Assembly: GCF_019097595.1 (NCBI RefSeq)
Contig: NC_080713.1
Coordinates: 8,819,699-8,883,698, forward strand
Length of the DNA stretch: 64,000 nucleotides
Reading direction: 5' to 3'
Source of the DNA: Hemibagrus wyckioides
Taxonomy: Eukaryota; Chordata; Actinopteri; Siluriformes; Bagridae
How positions within the stretch are numbered: the stretch's first letter is position 1; the number at the start of each line of letters is the position of its first letter. A program made the translations under genes and the position numbers. Shown here in pieces: positions 24,091 through 37,850 of the stretch. The notes beneath the pieces are model-generated. The model did no database searches and had not been told where the DNA came from. It saw only the letters and a list, made by a program, of their open reading frames with translations.

Positions 24091-24844
24091 CGCTCTAATT
24101 CACTATGGAAAGTTACTATACTGTATAACGTAAAGAAACCATAATGTCCTAATTAGAACAAGTGCATTAACCCAAACCTGTGACAGATGGCATTGCTGTC
24201 AGAGCCACTGTTTTAGAAAACTAATCAACACCTCCTGGCCAATCAAAATGACCGAATGCTGCGGTATAAGCAGAAATAAACCCAGCTTATCAGCGCATCC
24301 AGATTTCTAACTGATCCTTGAATGGGATCCTGCATCGTTGAGAGTCTACTTGCGGCCCGACGAGTGTTTTTACTGTAACAGTGCGTGCTTTAATAGCGTG
24401 CAAATAAACCCGGAGCAATTTGCATCACAGGCAGACATGAGAACAATTCGTGATTTGGCAGCACATTCCATCCCTGACCTTTAATGACCTCTCTCTTTCA
24501 CTTCTAATCTGCTTTGTCGTTCTTAATCAGATCTAGCTCGTCAAAGCTGAACAACTGTTGCAGCCAAACATCACAGAATCCAAGATTTGACATGTTATTG
24601 CTATAAAACTGCTAGATGGTGTCCTAATATATTGTCTATATAATGGTTTATGTTTATGAAACCAATCTCTAGACATTTCTTTTTACTCATTTCAGTCTTG
24701 ACCTATTGGCAGATCATTTTGCTACTTTAAACACATTTCTAAGAAAGAAGCAAACAGAATAAGAAAATATAAAACTTAAAATGACCAGTAATAGGTTTAA
24801 GAACCTTATAACTGTGTTACTGGCAACAGTAAGTACTAGATATA

Positions 24845-26086
24845 CACTATATTGCCAAAAGTATTCGCTCACCTGCCTTGACTCGCATATGAACTTAAGT
24901 GACATCCCATTCCTAATCCATAGGGTTCAATATGACGTCGGTCCACCCTTTGCAGCTATAACAGCTTCAACTCTTCTGGGAAGGCTGTCCACAAGGTTTA
25001 GGAGTGTGTTTATGGGAATTTTTGACCATTCTTCCAGAAGCGCATTTGTGAGGTCACACACTGATGTTGGACGAGAAGGCCTGGCTCTCAGTCTCCGCTC
25101 TAATTCATCCCAAAGGTGTTCTATCGGGTTGAGGTCAGGACTCTGTGCAGGCCAGTCAAGTTCATCCACACCAGACTCTGTCATCCATGTCTTTATGGAC
25201 CTTGCTTTGTGCACTGGTGCACAGTCATGTTGGAAGAGGAAGGGGCCAAACTGTTCCCACAAAGTTGGGAGCATGGAATTGTCCAAAATGTCTTGGTATG
25301 CTGAAGCATTCAGAGTTCCTTTCACTGGAACTAAGGGGCCAAGCCCAGCTCCTGAAAAACAACCCCACACCATAATCCCCCCTCCACCAAACTTTACACT
25401 TGGCACAATGCAGTCAGACAAGTACCGTTCTCCTGGCAACCGCCAAACCCAGACTCGTCCATCAGATTGCCAGATGGAGAAGCGCGATTCGTCACTCCAG
25501 AGAACGTGTCTCCACTGCTCTAGAGTCCAGTGGCGGCGTGCTTTACACCACTGCATCCGACGCTTTGCATTGCACTTGGTGATGTATGGCTTGGATGCAG
25601 CTGCTCGGCCATGGAAACCCATTCCATGAAGCTCTCTGCGCACTGTTCTTGAGCTAATCTGAAGGCCACATGAAGTTTGGAGGTCTGTAGCGATTGACTC
25701 TGCAGAAAGTTGGAGACCTCTTCGCACTATGCGCCTCAGCATCCGCTGACCCCGCTCCGTCAGTTTACGTGGCCTACCACTTCGTGGCTGAGTTGCTGTC
25801 GTTCCCAAACACTTCCACATTCTTATAATACAGCTGACAGTTGACTGTGGAATATTTAGGAGCGAGGAAATTTCACGACTGGATTTGTTGCACAGGTGGC
25901 ATCCTATCACAGTTCCACACTGGAATTCACTGAGCTCCTGAGAGCGACCCATTCTTTCACAAATGTTTGTAAAAACAGTCTGCATGCCTAGGTGCTTGAT
26001 TTTATACACCTGTGGCCATGGAAGTGATTGGAACACCTGATTCTGTTTATTTGGATGGGTGAGCGAATACTTTTGGCAATATAGTG
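24845..26086 (-). mobile_element. Tc1-like transposon copy 2 (1242 bp, apparently intact)
   Basis: Terminal inverted repeats start CACTATATTGCCAAAAGTAT on both strands, with TA duplications at 24843-24844 and 26087-26088. There is one uninterrupted transposase frame. The structure (short TIR, about 1.24 kb) is that of a compact Tc1 element rather than the 1.6-kb IR/DR type. A deleted element of a different Tc1 family begins 22 bases beyond the right end. Confidence 0.96.
24927..25952 (-). CDS. Tc1-like transposase (DD34E), full-length open frame
   Basis: This is a cut-and-paste DNA transposase that binds the element's TIRs and inserts at TA dinucleotides. The 341-residue frame from the ATG at 25952 ([10 protein letters not shown]) has the usual Tc1 length; the frame is open another 28 codons upstream to 26036, which I regard as leader. 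Seen in order: N-terminal helix-turn-helix ([19 protein letters not shown]), the GRPRK hook between the two DNA-binding halves, a second HTH (SSRTVRREL), then the catalytic core with D in LWSDESRF, D in FQHDCAP, and E in NPIEHLW exactly 34 residues later. [12 protein letters not shown] is the family's glycine-rich box. No stop or frameshift is visible, so it may be active. Confidence 0.93.
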   Translation of the reverse strand: MGRSQELSEFQCGTVIGCHLCNKSSREISSLLNIPQSTVSCIIRMWKCLGTTATQPRSGRPRKLTERGQRMLRRIVRRGLQLSAESIATDLQTSCGLQISSRTVRRELHGMGFHGRAAASKPYITKCNAKRRMQWCKARRHWTLEQWRHVLWSDESRFSIWQSDGRVWVWRLPGERYLSDCIVPSVKFGGGGIMVWGCFSGAGLGPLVPVKGTLNASAYQDILDNSMLPTLWEQFGPFLFQHDCAPVHKARSIKTWMTESGVDELDWPAQSPDLNPIEHLWDELERRLRARPSRPTSVCDLTNALLEEWSKIPINTLLNLVDSLPRRVEAVIAAKGGPTSY

Positions 26087-26107
26087 TATTTAACTACAAT
26101 TAAGTTA

Positions 26108-26642
<535 letters not shown>

Positions 26643-26990
26643 TATCTTTCATCCAGAAGAGGATGGGACACTTCAGCTTTAAGGCACACGATGGAGTTTT
26701 TCCCTGGCCACTTGTTGTTTGCTTATAAAGATTATTCTTCTATATCTGGATTTCTGGAAAACTGCTTTGTGGTATCTGTTATTCAGGGTTATATATACAA
26801 ATAAAACGGAATCTAATTCATCATAATGAATGTATAAGAAGGATGCTGGATATATAAGGATTTTTAATGAGAAATATATAAAGCAAGTAAAAAATATTGT
26901 CTTCATGGCTGTTTGGGTTGGATATGTCGTAAGAAAAATGTCCCAGTATAAAACAATCTGAGTGCAGGATTTGACAGCTCTTGCTTTGCT

Positions 26991-26993
<3 letters not shown>

Positions 26994-27042
<49 letters not shown>
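26994..27042. repeat. (GT)n microsatellite
   Basis: About 24 uninterrupted GT units. Confidence 0.97.
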
Positions 27043-27043
<1 letters not shown>

Positions 27044-27445
27044 TGCAGAACCTTATGTAACCCTCATTCTCGACTACACACTCAGAAACAGCACATCGGT
27101 CGTCAGCAGAGTCAGCCCTGATGCTTTTCAGATCTTGCTGCTTTGTGAAATCAAGCAAGAAATCAAACAACACCTAAAGGTAACCCTGGGCAACACTGAC
27201 ATCAGCATCGTCGTCACCAAGAACGAAAGCTTCTGAATCAAAAGAAACTGCAAACACCAAAAGAATGGATTCACATTTAAAGAAACAGTTCAGCCCAAAA
27301 ATGAACTTTACTTCTTTACTCTCACTTCAAATGTAGTTCAAGCAACTAAATGTTGCTAAGGTTATTACAAGCTATTAATGATCTTGCAGCTAGCAGTGTA
27401 GAACTGACTAAAATATAGCACATGCCTACCTTAATCACACGTATA

Positions 27446-27735
27446 CACTATATTGCCAAAAGTTTTGGGACACCCCTCCAAATCATTGAATTCAGGTGTT
27501 GTTTTTCAGGGGTGAGGCTTGACCCCTTAGTTCCAGTGAAAGAAACTCTTAATGCTTCAGCATACCAAGACATTTTGGACAATTTCATGCTCCCAGCTTT
27601 GGTTTGGGGATGACCCCTTCCTGTTCCAACATGACTGCACACCAGTCCTGACCTCAACCTGATAGAACACATTTGAGATGAATTAGAGCGCCAGACCTTC
27701 TCGTCCAACATCAGTGCCTGACCTCAGTGGTGCTT
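27446..27735 (+). mobile_element. Tc1-derived fragment (GGGACACCCCTCC type)
   Basis: Left TIR CACTATATTGCCAAAAGTTT preceded by TA. The interior matches [12 protein letters not shown] and LNLIEHI-type transposase sequence; the right end is not preserved. Confidence 0.75.
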
Positions 27736-27819
27736 AATGACTCATGAAAGTAGACACTAAGAATTTTTTAGTTTTTCACAAGTATTTTTGTTTTTACTGA
27801 ACCTGCTAGGGGCAATATA

Positions 27820-28255
27820 CACATCAGGCATAACATTATGACCACCTGCCTAATATCGTGTTGGTCGTCTGTTGGATCGGATCACACGGGCCAGCCATTG
27901 CTCCCTATGTGCATCAATGAGCCTTGGCCGCCTATGACCCTGTCACCGGTTCACCACTGTTCCTTCCTTGGAGCACTTTTGATAGATACTGACCACTGCC
28001 GACCAGGAACACCCCACAAGAGCTGCGGTTTTGGAGATGCCCTGATCCAGTCGTCTAGCCATCACAATTTGGCCCTTCGTCAAACTCGCTCAAATCCTTA
28101 CGCTTGCCCATTTTTCCTGCTTCTAACACATCAACTTTGAGGACAGAATGTTCACTTGCTGCCTAATATATCCCACCCACTAACAGGTGCCATGATGAGG
28201 AGATAAAAAGTCTCATTCACTTCACCTCTCAGTGGTCATAATATTATGCTTGATA
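27820..28255 (-). mobile_element. Non-autonomous Tc1 derivative (about 436 bp)
   Basis: Begins ACACATCAGGCATAACATTA and ends ...ATAATATTATGCTTGATA. It contains the antisense of the HTH region with a further internal deletion near 27865. Confidence 0.8.
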
Positions 28256-28839
28256 TAACTTTTTTTTTTTCTCTTTCTAACATGACAAAGAAATTCAATG
28301 CTGAACAACGAATGTGGTGCAAAAAAAAAAAAAATTAAGAGCTTTTTTTTTAAATTGAGAAAATGTGTCATTTCAGTACACAGTGATAAATATATAATTA
28401 AATGAGAAAGTGGGTAAGAACAAATCTTCCAAAATATTTTCCTGCTGATTAAAAATATTCGGGATCTCCATTTAATTTCTGTTAAAATGTCATTCCAATT
28501 CACCTAAAGTCACTGAAGCAAATCAAAAATCACACACGATTCACGCTCAGTAATTCGGAGGAATTTCCTGTACTGCAGTCTTTCATTGCCCTACTGCTCC
28601 CTCACTATATATATTTATATCCTGTCAGCCTGCTGTACTTCCTTTAGCACTGACACATGAAGAGTGGCTCTGTTCCCATCCTGCCATCCTTCTTTTTCTC
28701 CCCATTTTGCTGCTATCATTTGTCCTTGTCAGTTTGTGACTTTAGCTTCTCTACAGCATACTGGCAAACCCTTAACACCCAACTCAGCAGGATTTCTAGT
28801 GGCTCAGAATTAATCAACCGGCGAACGAGAGAAAGAAAG

Positions 28840-28870
28840 AAGGAAGGAAGGAAGGAAGGAGGAGGAGGAA
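28840..28870. repeat. (GGAA)n microsatellite
   Basis: About six GGAA units followed by GGAGGAGG; such repeats can bind ETS factors. Confidence 0.85.
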
Positions 28871-29294
28871 TAGGGCTCATCACTGCAGTGGCACAGCATG
28901 CAATTGTGTGATGATAGCTGCAGGATTGGTGTTTATGTTTAACACAGAGTAGACCGGGTGCTGAAAATAAAAAGCTTCAGTGGTCAAGCATATGATGGAA
29001 CACGTCCTTAGCAATGAATTAAAGGGATGGTTCAGGGAAGCGTGCACAATTTTCCTCCACAACAAAACGTAGTCAATCATTCAAGCCGAAGGTTTGCTTT
29101 CTCACTAGAAATCTTTTCTGGAAATATCTGCCTCAGACCACATCCAGCTTCTAGTAAGAATTAATGTAATGTGTAATTTAACAAAAAAAATGCAGCTATA
29201 TTGAACAGACAGAATTCAATTTTTAGAGATGATAAACTTTACTATTCAAAATTGCTAATACAGACGATCCTTGCTATTTAGATAAAGATTCATA

Positions 29295-29490
29295 CAGTAG
29301 AACCTCGGTATACGAATGCCCTCCCTTACGAATTTTCGGCTTAAATTTTGCAAGGAATTTGCATCGTCATCCAAAGCATTTTTGGAATACGAACTGGACC
29401 GAACCCAGGCTACGTTGCGCGTACGTCCAGGAGCTGTTCAAAATTTGTTTTCATTCCCATGTGCAACTAGTATATATGTAGCTGGCCCTT
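29295..29490 (+). mobile_element. Fragment of a pogo/Tigger-like element
   Basis: Begins CAGTAGAACCTCGGTATACG after TA, resembling the terminus at 33850. The opposite terminus is missing. Confidence 0.5.
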
Positions 29491-31550
29491 TAGTTGCGTT
29501 TAATCCTTTGCTGATCTTTGAGATGAATCAGGTCACACTTTGTCCAAAGTCAGCCTTAGACTTAAAGATCCAGAGCAAAAGTAACCACACCCCAGATGCC
29601 TTGGCTGGCTATGATATACCAAGTCAAAAGTGTGTATTTATTTATTTATTTATTTATTAAACTGTGCATATAATGTACCCATGAAATGAACAAAATGTAC
29701 CTATGAGAATTACCTAAGGTTTCAGCAGCAAACAATGGATTAAAATACTTCAACTGTATGGAGTCTAATCGTGCAAAACCACCACATCAGATCACCACTG
29801 TTCATAATTACACAGTAGCCAGAGCTCCGTTCACTCCGGTGCACAAAGACGCGATGACATGTGTCCTTCTGAGCGAAGCTGCGATTAAGGATATGTGAAA
29901 CGATTTAAAGAAATGACCTTCTCTCTACACTGATCATAAACGGAACAGCTCGCTGCACTGCAGATGCAGAACAGATTGGTCACCATTTAACTGCCACACC
30001 AGCCAGCTTCCAGCACAGATGGATAGATGCCATAAAGAGAAGCGCATTGGCCGAAAGCTTGGCAGCTCGAACGCTGCGACTTTATATTCCGCACACTTGA
30101 TGAAGTAAGCAATCTGCTGCGTTATGTAATGGACGATTGGCTTCTACGGAGCCCATTAAGGCTGATTCTGTACTTTCCTGCCTACGCTCACACCCTTGTA
30201 AATCCTTTCCTCAGAGCTGCTTAGTAGAGGGAGGGTGCTGATAATCAGATTAATTCACCAACAAATAAAACATCTCAAGAATTCAGAAACCTGATCAGGT
30301 ATTTCATTCCATTTCTTCTTGTTTGGATTAATATTTGGTCTGGCTTAGTTAATAAGACAATTTATTAGACGTATACAGTGCACTCATTGCTCATTTTATC
30401 AGCCTTGCATATGATGTCGGCCTTTAATTGGTCCAGAAATGACTGGACTGTAGGCCACCTGAAAGGGATCAGCGCTGATGTTATTTGGGTGGATGATTGT
30501 TCTCAGCACTGCAGTGGCCCAGGGATCAAGGGGTTAGGGTTTGGGTTACTTCCCAGCAAGCACCAGCCATGGCTGTGATGGACTATAATTCCCAACACAC
30601 ACATAGCCACGCCCACAGACATGATCTCCATCAGCCTCACCATGCCTCTGACTCTTCCTAAGAGACTTCCTTCCTAGCACTTTTAAAAGATGCTCTGTGA
30701 TGCTTGATATTTAACATTTCCAGTTGCTTTTTCATGTTGTTTGCTAATCGCCTGACCATATTGTCCATTAAACCGTCAAACTTGTGTCTGTGTCCTGACA
30801 CGTAGAATGTCTATGATTTTCTTGTATTTGCATTGTTTTTTTTAATGCAAAGTGTACTGACTGTCTATTCTCCATCAAGTCCAGGAACATTCCGTCTTCT
30901 TCTGACTGTCTGCCGGTCAAGAACCGCAAGCGAATCCATGCCAGGGGTAAGCATCGACAGAGGGTGAATGAATAAACGCTGTAAACACACCACTTGAGCA
31001 ACCTGCCCTGCCAAATACGCTCCAGAGTTAATCGACGTGGTCAATCTCTGCGGCATGACCTTCATATGGAGAGTAATAGCTGCCTGCTCCAATCTCCTGT
31101 GAGATCCTAGTCCTGATACACACCTCTGGCTAGAAGCGAAGGAAGCATGATGAGCCATGTGCTCTGAAAGAGAATGACATCATCGCTCTGTCTCGGTCAA
31201 TCAGAATAACAGTAAATAATCATGAAGCTTCTGTGAGCTCGTGTATTCAAAAGAGGCTTTCTGAGTGTGTTCAGCTGCCTTGAGATTCAGCAGCAAAAGT
31301 GGTGGATTTTTTATGTTTCTTTGAAGAAGACCGTCAGTCTCCAAGATTCTAGTTCATTAGAGATGGGATCTGGCGACGAAACTAAGAGAAAAACGGGGTC
31401 AAGTCTGAGGAAATATCAAGAGGGAAGCACACACCATGGTGTACAGCATCCGAAAGGTACTGTATATATCTTAGTACACACTTTTAACACAGAAGAACTG
31501 GCACCAAGCGAGTCAAGCAGACTCTTAAAATCAGCAATTCGTTTGTACAG

Positions 31551-32360
31551 TTTATTTCTTCTGCTTCAGATAAGAATCTGTAATCAAAAACGCCTTATAA
31601 ACAGAGTTTATGGCTCAAAAAACACAAGAGAAAGACGTTCTCCCATCCATCAGAGTCAAACAAAAAGGGTTCAGGGAAAAGCAGGCTGTACCGTCTTAGT
31701 AAAGTCGTCTTCCCTTTGCGTCACAGTTTAAGGCCAAAGGGTACATCAGCGCTACGTACAAAAAAGGAAATAATTAAAACATTACATAATGTCATCTTTT
31801 TTTTTTTTTAGAAAAAAGGAAAATCATCACTATTAACTCAGTGTTCATGACGACACATGTTGCTACAGTTTGTTTTAATTTCGTCAATAAGAAACGTACA
31901 TCCTGATTTCAAAGCGCAGGGGAAGGGACAGAATAACAGAGGTGAAAGTAAGTGACTATAAAAGGATGAGGATGCCTTCTTCATGCACAGCATCCGTCTT
32001 TAACGTCCAGTTCATGGTTTTAATTCCGCACGTGCAGCAGCCGTCCCTCCGGGTCAGTACCGGCGTCGCTCGTTCTCGTCGCAGTAGAGCGGTATTGCAA
32101 CGTCCAATAATCTAGTTGGATTCATGGATATACAAAAACATCTTTTAAAAATAATAATAATAATAAAAAAAAAACCTTCATCCCGTTCGTAAAGTACCAC
32201 AAACATAGAGACGCGGGCGAAAAGAAAAGTCGGATGAAAAGAAACAGCGGGTCAGAGGCAGATCTGATCCTGTTAGTTAAATATACAGCGTTGCTCCACT
32301 GTGGCATCCAGTGGATTCTTCATATACAGTGATGCCATCGTTCTAGAGAGCTGTGTGAGT

Positions 32361-32402
<42 letters not shown>

Positions 32403-32540
32403 ACATACACACACACCATGTCCCTGACATCAGAAACTCTACAGGTCCTTGCCCAATAAAAAGACAGGTAGGGAGTGGCCGTGGGAGTTTAGGGTAGAAG
32501 AAGAGAGAAGACAGATGGCACTGTGCTCGTCCGTGCTGAG
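31551..32540 (-). other. pak1: pak1 3'UTR with polyadenylation signal
   Basis: The first minus-strand AATAAA after the stop lies at 31556-31551, about 985 bases downstream; ATTAAA variants occur near 31874 and 32018. The tract holds a 50-base CA repeat at 32361-32415, an A/T-rich stretch near 32145-32175 and no long open frame in the pak1 sense. The 154-codon antisense frame starting at 31267 has no recognisable family and is not called. Confidence 0.5.
32361..32415. repeat. (CA)n microsatellite in the pak1 3'UTR
   Basis: About 25 CA units with two TACA interruptions. Confidence 0.95.
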
Positions 32541-32627
32541 CTAGCGGTTGTTCTTGGTCGCCTCTTTGGCTGCCAGGATCAGCGGCGTCAGGCTGGAGAG
32601 AGGCTTGGCCACTTTCAGGAACTGGTG
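32541..32627 (-). CDS. pak1: pak1 coding exon 14 (C-terminus and stop)
   Basis: 87 bases including the TAG stop at 32543-32541. It encodes [28 protein letters not shown]. Human ends KNNH, so the last residue differs. Acceptor CTCCTCAG. Confidence 0.95.
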   Translation of the reverse strand, partial: HQFLKVAKPLSSLTPLILAAKEATKNNR

Positions 32628-32996
32628 CTGAGGAGAGGAAACCAAAGGGACGCGTCATACATCACACACTTAACATTCTGTCCCCTTCACATCTCTATAT
32701 GCGAAGGAAAATAAATGTAAAGGGATGAATACAAAAGCACAAAAGGTTAATGAACAAAAGAACCCGCTTCCCTGTTAGTAAAGTCATGGTGGTTTGTTTA
32801 AGTATTAACTCAACAAAAATGAATGAAAGCCGTTTACCTGAAAGAACGTGTACTGCTTAGTAATTTCAGGAAAGTTTTTCATGTGAGGCTTTCTCTCTGT
32901 GCAATGCTTGAGTCATATCGCCTCTGAGTTACGAGTGTGCGCCGTACTTTCTGTTCCCCGAGTGTTCTACAGGGAAAACATCCAGCTACCTTTCTT

Positions 32997-33032
<36 letters not shown>

Positions 33033-33373
33033 GATCGGAGTATTCTAAATCAGCTCTGTGTGGGAGTGATGGGGAGGAAGAGATGGAGGAAGAAACGCTT
33101 TACTGCAGCTCACAGAGAACAGCTGAACGTAGAAGTTTCTGGAACATCTAGTGCTTCTCGAGCGAGGGGTTGAGAGACGGATGTAATTATTAGGCTATTC
33201 CTTGATTATAAGCATGATGTCATTAAATATTGAATTACATAATATGATTATTGGGAAGATGTGATACATTTTCTCAGTATCTTCAATATAGATGATATAA
33301 ATCTGTATGGAATCTTTTAGTTGCTCCACACTGACCAGACACCACGTTCCCCTCTTATTCAGCTGTAGACATA

Positions 33374-33687
33374 CACTACCGTTTCAAAGGTTTGGGATCA
33401 CTCAAAAAAATGGTACTGTTTTCCAAGGAAACACACACGAAATAGAAAATCTAGCAAAAGAACAGGACATGCTGACATGTCAGAGTTAGAAATAATGATT
33501 TTAATGGAAATGATGAATGTTTTTCAGCAATCCAGCAATTACAGCCTGGGCATTCTAGCGGTCAAGATAATCTGAGGAGATTTCACCCCATGCTTCCTGG
33601 AGCATCTCCCACAAGATGGATTGGCTTGATGGAAGTCTTACTCCAAGCTGAAATATGCAAGTGATCCCCAACTTTTGAGCGGTAGTG
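33374..33687. mobile_element. MITE with CACTACCGTT termini (314 bp)
   Basis: Left CACTACCGTTTCAAAGGTTT and right ...CAACTTTTGAGCGGTAGTG are inverted repeats flanked by TA. The interior has no coding capacity. It lies in the last pak1 intron. Confidence 0.85.
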
Positions 33688-33849
33688 TATGTAGAAACCT
33701 AAAACAGCTGATACACTATAGTAAACTAGAGAAATAATGTAAACAAGTTGATGAAAAAATACAACTATAATAAAAAAAAATAAAAATTCCAAGGCGCTGT
33801 TAGAGCCAGAGCTTCAGTAATGCACACTACGTCGACGATGTAACGTATA

Positions 33850-34031
33850 CAGTGGAACCTCGGCATTTCGTTCTGGAATAGGTGAAAATTTGTTTTGCGA
33901 AATAATAATGTAAATGCAGCTAATCCGTTCCAGCCACCCAAAAAATGAGCAATATTAGCAATGCGATGCAAATTTTTAATTCTAAGGCTGAAATTTATAA
34001 GAGAGGACATTCATATGCTGAGACGCCACTG
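33850..34031. mobile_element. Short pogo/Tigger-like MITE (182 bp)
   Basis: Starts CAGTGGAACCTCGGCAT; the reverse of the right end reads CAGTGGCGTCTCAGCAT. TA lies on both sides. The TIR ends (CAGTGG) suggest the pogo branch of Tc1/mariner. Confidence 0.65.
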
Positions 34032-34054
34032 TATATAATAATATATAGAGTATA

Positions 34055-34608
34055 CACTACCAGTCAAAAGTTTGGACACACCTTCTAATTCCATGGTCTT
34101 TCCTGATGTTTATTTCTTTCTACATTGTAAAAAAATGCTGAAGGCGGCCGAAATCCACAATAATGTCGTTTGAACAGTTGATATTGAGATATGTCTGCTA
34201 CTGATGCTCTGTAAAGCCTTCATAACGCCTCTAATCTGAGGTGCTGTTAATTGGTGATTTCTGAGGCGGGTAACTCTAAATGAACTTCTCCTCTGCAGCA
34301 GAGGTCAGTTTTGGTCTTGCTTTACTGGGATGGTCTTCATGTGAGCCAGTTTCATCATGGTGCTTGATGGGTTTTGCAAATGCACTTGACAATACTGTTC
34401 TTGCAAGAACTATTCCAGAACACCTGACCTTCGTGTCTTAAAATAACAACGGACTGTTGTTTGTTGTCATTACATATGGATTACTTAAGTCCATGCGTGT
34501 TATTTCATAGTGTTGAAATCTCCAGTATTGTTCTAGAATGTAGAAAATAAATCCCTAAACAAAAAAACATTGAATTAAAAGGTGTGTCCAAACTTTTGAC
34601 TGGTCGTG
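34055..34608. mobile_element. MITE with CACTACCAGTCAAAAG termini (554 bp)
   Basis: Left CACTACCAGTCAAAAGTTTG, right ...AAACTTTTGACTGGTCGTG, flanked by TA. It is a widespread fish type of deleted Tc1 element. It ends 74 bases from the donor of pak1 exon 13. Confidence 0.88.
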
Positions 34609-34651
34609 TATGTATAACTTGGGTCTCATCACACTTCATAGAGAAAGACTA

Positions 34652-34876
<225 letters not shown>

Positions 34877-35671
34877 TCACTGCATGGAAATGTTTCACTC
34901 AGCTGTAAATAAATCATAATCGTGGCACGCTGCCATGCAATGATGCATCATCAGTGTTCAAATGAATAGAAATGGCCTGCAGCCGAAAGCACGTGTACAT
35001 ACAAATCAGGACGTTTATAATTTATTCCGAAATACATTATCAAGGTGACCAGCATGCCAGAGTTTGTCATTACCATTGAATAGACTCGTATTTATTCAAA
35101 TCCAGCAAAAATGCATTCGATTTAGCGAAGTAGTGGATTATTAAAATAAAAATGAGTGCAGTGTTCATCATGCATCACTTCAGGACTTCTGCAAGAATGC
35201 ATAGAAAATTAAGAGAAGATCATCTGCTATGCTCAAAAAAAAAAAAAAAAAATGAGATGAGATGAGATTTCTTCTAAATTAATCATTTGACATTTTCAGA
35301 CATCTTATGAATTCACTAACATCTGTCATTTATAGATGTCATTGATGTTCTGACTCTTTCTGCTCCTGTACCCTGTTTGGTCTCAGAGATTTAACACACC
35401 TCTGCCCGTATTAAATCAATAGCCTCGATCATTAAGCAGCTTAATCTTCACATTTTTCCAGTTGCCTAGCAGCAGTGCTCTTATGACTTTCACTAAGATA
35501 ATATAGGATGAGGTGTGGTGTTATATAAAATGAGGTGCTGTAAAGAGGCTTGAAGTGAAGCTGAAGATAGTTATTCTCCTATAAAGATATGTAGCATGTT
35601 CCCAAAGCTAATTTTTTTTTTTGTTTTTGTTCAGTGCTGACAATGGAGACTCCTTCCAAAATGTTAAATCA

Positions 35672-35947
<276 letters not shown>

Positions 35948-36157
35948 TCAGAGGTGAGATACATTGATGCTTGAGTACTAATGTCACCTTAGCACCAAGT
36001 ATTAGGGTACAAAACTTGTAGGTGACAGTGCAGACTAGAAACAACTCAGTTTAAGAACGAGCATCACACAGTAAAAATGCTAAACTCTGCAGTGCCTCAG
36101 GCCCCTAGGGATCTCTACTCATTTTCTGTCAGTCTTTATCAATACAGTGTGACCACT

Positions 36158-36171
36158 GTGCCCTCTGCTGG
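36158..36171 (-). promoter_or_regulatory. CTCF-like motif on the minus strand
   Basis: The minus strand reads CCAGCAGAGGGCAC, an exact CTCF core, preceded by ACCA. It lies in the pak1 intron between exons 11 and 12, oriented opposite to the site at 41547. Confidence 0.4.
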
Positions 36172-36312
36172 TGAAAGCTCATATCAGCACCCACATCTCT
36201 AGATGTGTTTGAAGCAAAGGAAATTTATACTGTCTTGAACATGAAGTGTTCAAATGTTTAGAGAGGAAAAAGCCTTCACAATCATGTTAACTGTAGAGAC
36301 ACAAGATGTTTA

Positions 36313-36423
<111 letters not shown>

Positions 36424-36786
36424 CTACACACACACAAAACAGAAGCACATCTTAAATAAACAGTAAAAAATACATGAGAGGTCAAGAGCAAGATTATTAT
36501 GACTGTTATGATTGTCAAACTATTTAACAACTGCTCTAACTTGGTCCTAATATTAATAGGTTACAACAAAAGAGCCTCTCACTTTCCATGAAATGTACAG
36601 TAGAGTCCTAGTGAGATCAGTACAGACACAGTAGACAACATATCCAATCGATGACACTTTACTACTTTGCGCTAGGCCCCTTAGGCTTCTTATGGGTCTC
36701 ATCTGTCTTTACATTATTCACTAGCTTTCGGTTAGAAGCACTAGTTTATAGGAGTCCCCTTTGCATTGGACCACTCATGCTACATA

Positions 36787-37326
36787 CACTGATCAGGCAT
36801 AACATTATGACCACTGACAGTGAACAACACTGATTATCTCCCCATCACGGCACCTGTTAGTGGGTGGGATATATTAGGCAGCAAGTGAACATTTCGTCTT
36901 CAAAGTTGGTGTTAGAAGCAGGAAAAATGGGCAAGTGTAAGGATTTGAACGAGTTTGACAAGGGCCAGATTATAATGGCTAGTAGACTGGATCAGAGCAT
37001 CTCCAAAACTGCAGTTCTTGTGGGGTGTTCCCGGTCTGCAGTGGTCAGTATCTATCAAAAGTGGTCCAAGGAAGGAACAGTGGTGAACCGGTGACAGGGT
37101 CATGAGCGGCCAAGGCTCATTGATGCATGTGGGGAGTGAACGCTGGCCCGTGTGATCCGATCCAACAGACGAGCTACTGTTGCTCAAATTGCTGAAGAAG
37201 TTAATGCTGGTTCTGATAGAAAGGTGTCAGAATACACAGTGCATGATGGGTCAGGGCTGTTTTGGCAGCAAAAGGGGGACCAACAGAATATTAAGCAGGT
37301 GGTCATAATGTTATGCCTGATCGGTG
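36787..37326 (+). mobile_element. Non-autonomous Tc1 derivative (540 bp) in a pak1 intron
   Basis: Complete copy: CACTGATCAGGCATAACATT ... TTATGCCTGATCGGTG with TA on both sides. It retains the N-terminal HTH sequence (frame at 36864-37094) and the common deletion junction. It is antisense to pak1, between exons 11 and 10. Confidence 0.9.
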
Positions 37327-37699
37327 TATGGTACGTCATGCTACTTTACTTTCGTTTACACCTACTACTTAATGCGAGCCCGCTCAGGCAATATACACTA
37401 GTCTCCTTGTGCTACATTAGTAGATTCAGACTACATTATAGTCGTTTTTCAGGCTGTCTGAATTGATTTACACAAGTCCCCTTGGGCTATATAAATTTTT
37501 ACTATATTAACCATTACTCTGCTTACAGAGAGACTTTACAGCTGTCTACACTGCTTTAGGTCTTACATTACATTACTTTACAGTAGGCTACACTAGTACT
37601 TGGGCTGTACAGTAGTCTTTTCATGCTGCCTAAAAGGTCCTTTCACTACTATAATACACTACATATTTAGATTAATGACAGAGTAAATTACATTTTCGC

Positions 37700-37850
37700 A
37701 GTGAGGGTTTGTCAGTGATGAGATTTGAACTCGTGCCTTTCCAATCATTGCCTTGCTCAATTGCCCATCAGTGGAACTGGAAGCTGGGGCTTGAACCCTG
37801 ATCCTTCAAACAACAACCCAGAGCCTTAACCACTTAAGCCACCACTTCCC
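37700..37850 (-). repeat. SINE-like tract in a pak1 intron
   Basis: GAGATTTGAACTCGTGCC ... GGGGCTTGAACCCTGATCCT ... GAGCCTTAACCACTTAAGCC. Two partial units appear to be fused. Confidence 0.5.

Larger units (their letters stand above)
28260..31550. other. Intergenic stretch downstream of pak1
   Basis: Holds a GGAA repeat, a pogo-like fragment (29295) and a TTTA microsatellite (29636-29658). The remainder shows no gene with recognisable homology on either strand. Confidence 0.55.

Noticed and set aside
31267..31731. 154-codon plus-strand frame
   Set aside because: No recognisable domain, lies antisense to the end of the pak1 3'UTR, with no coding signals beyond lack of stops.
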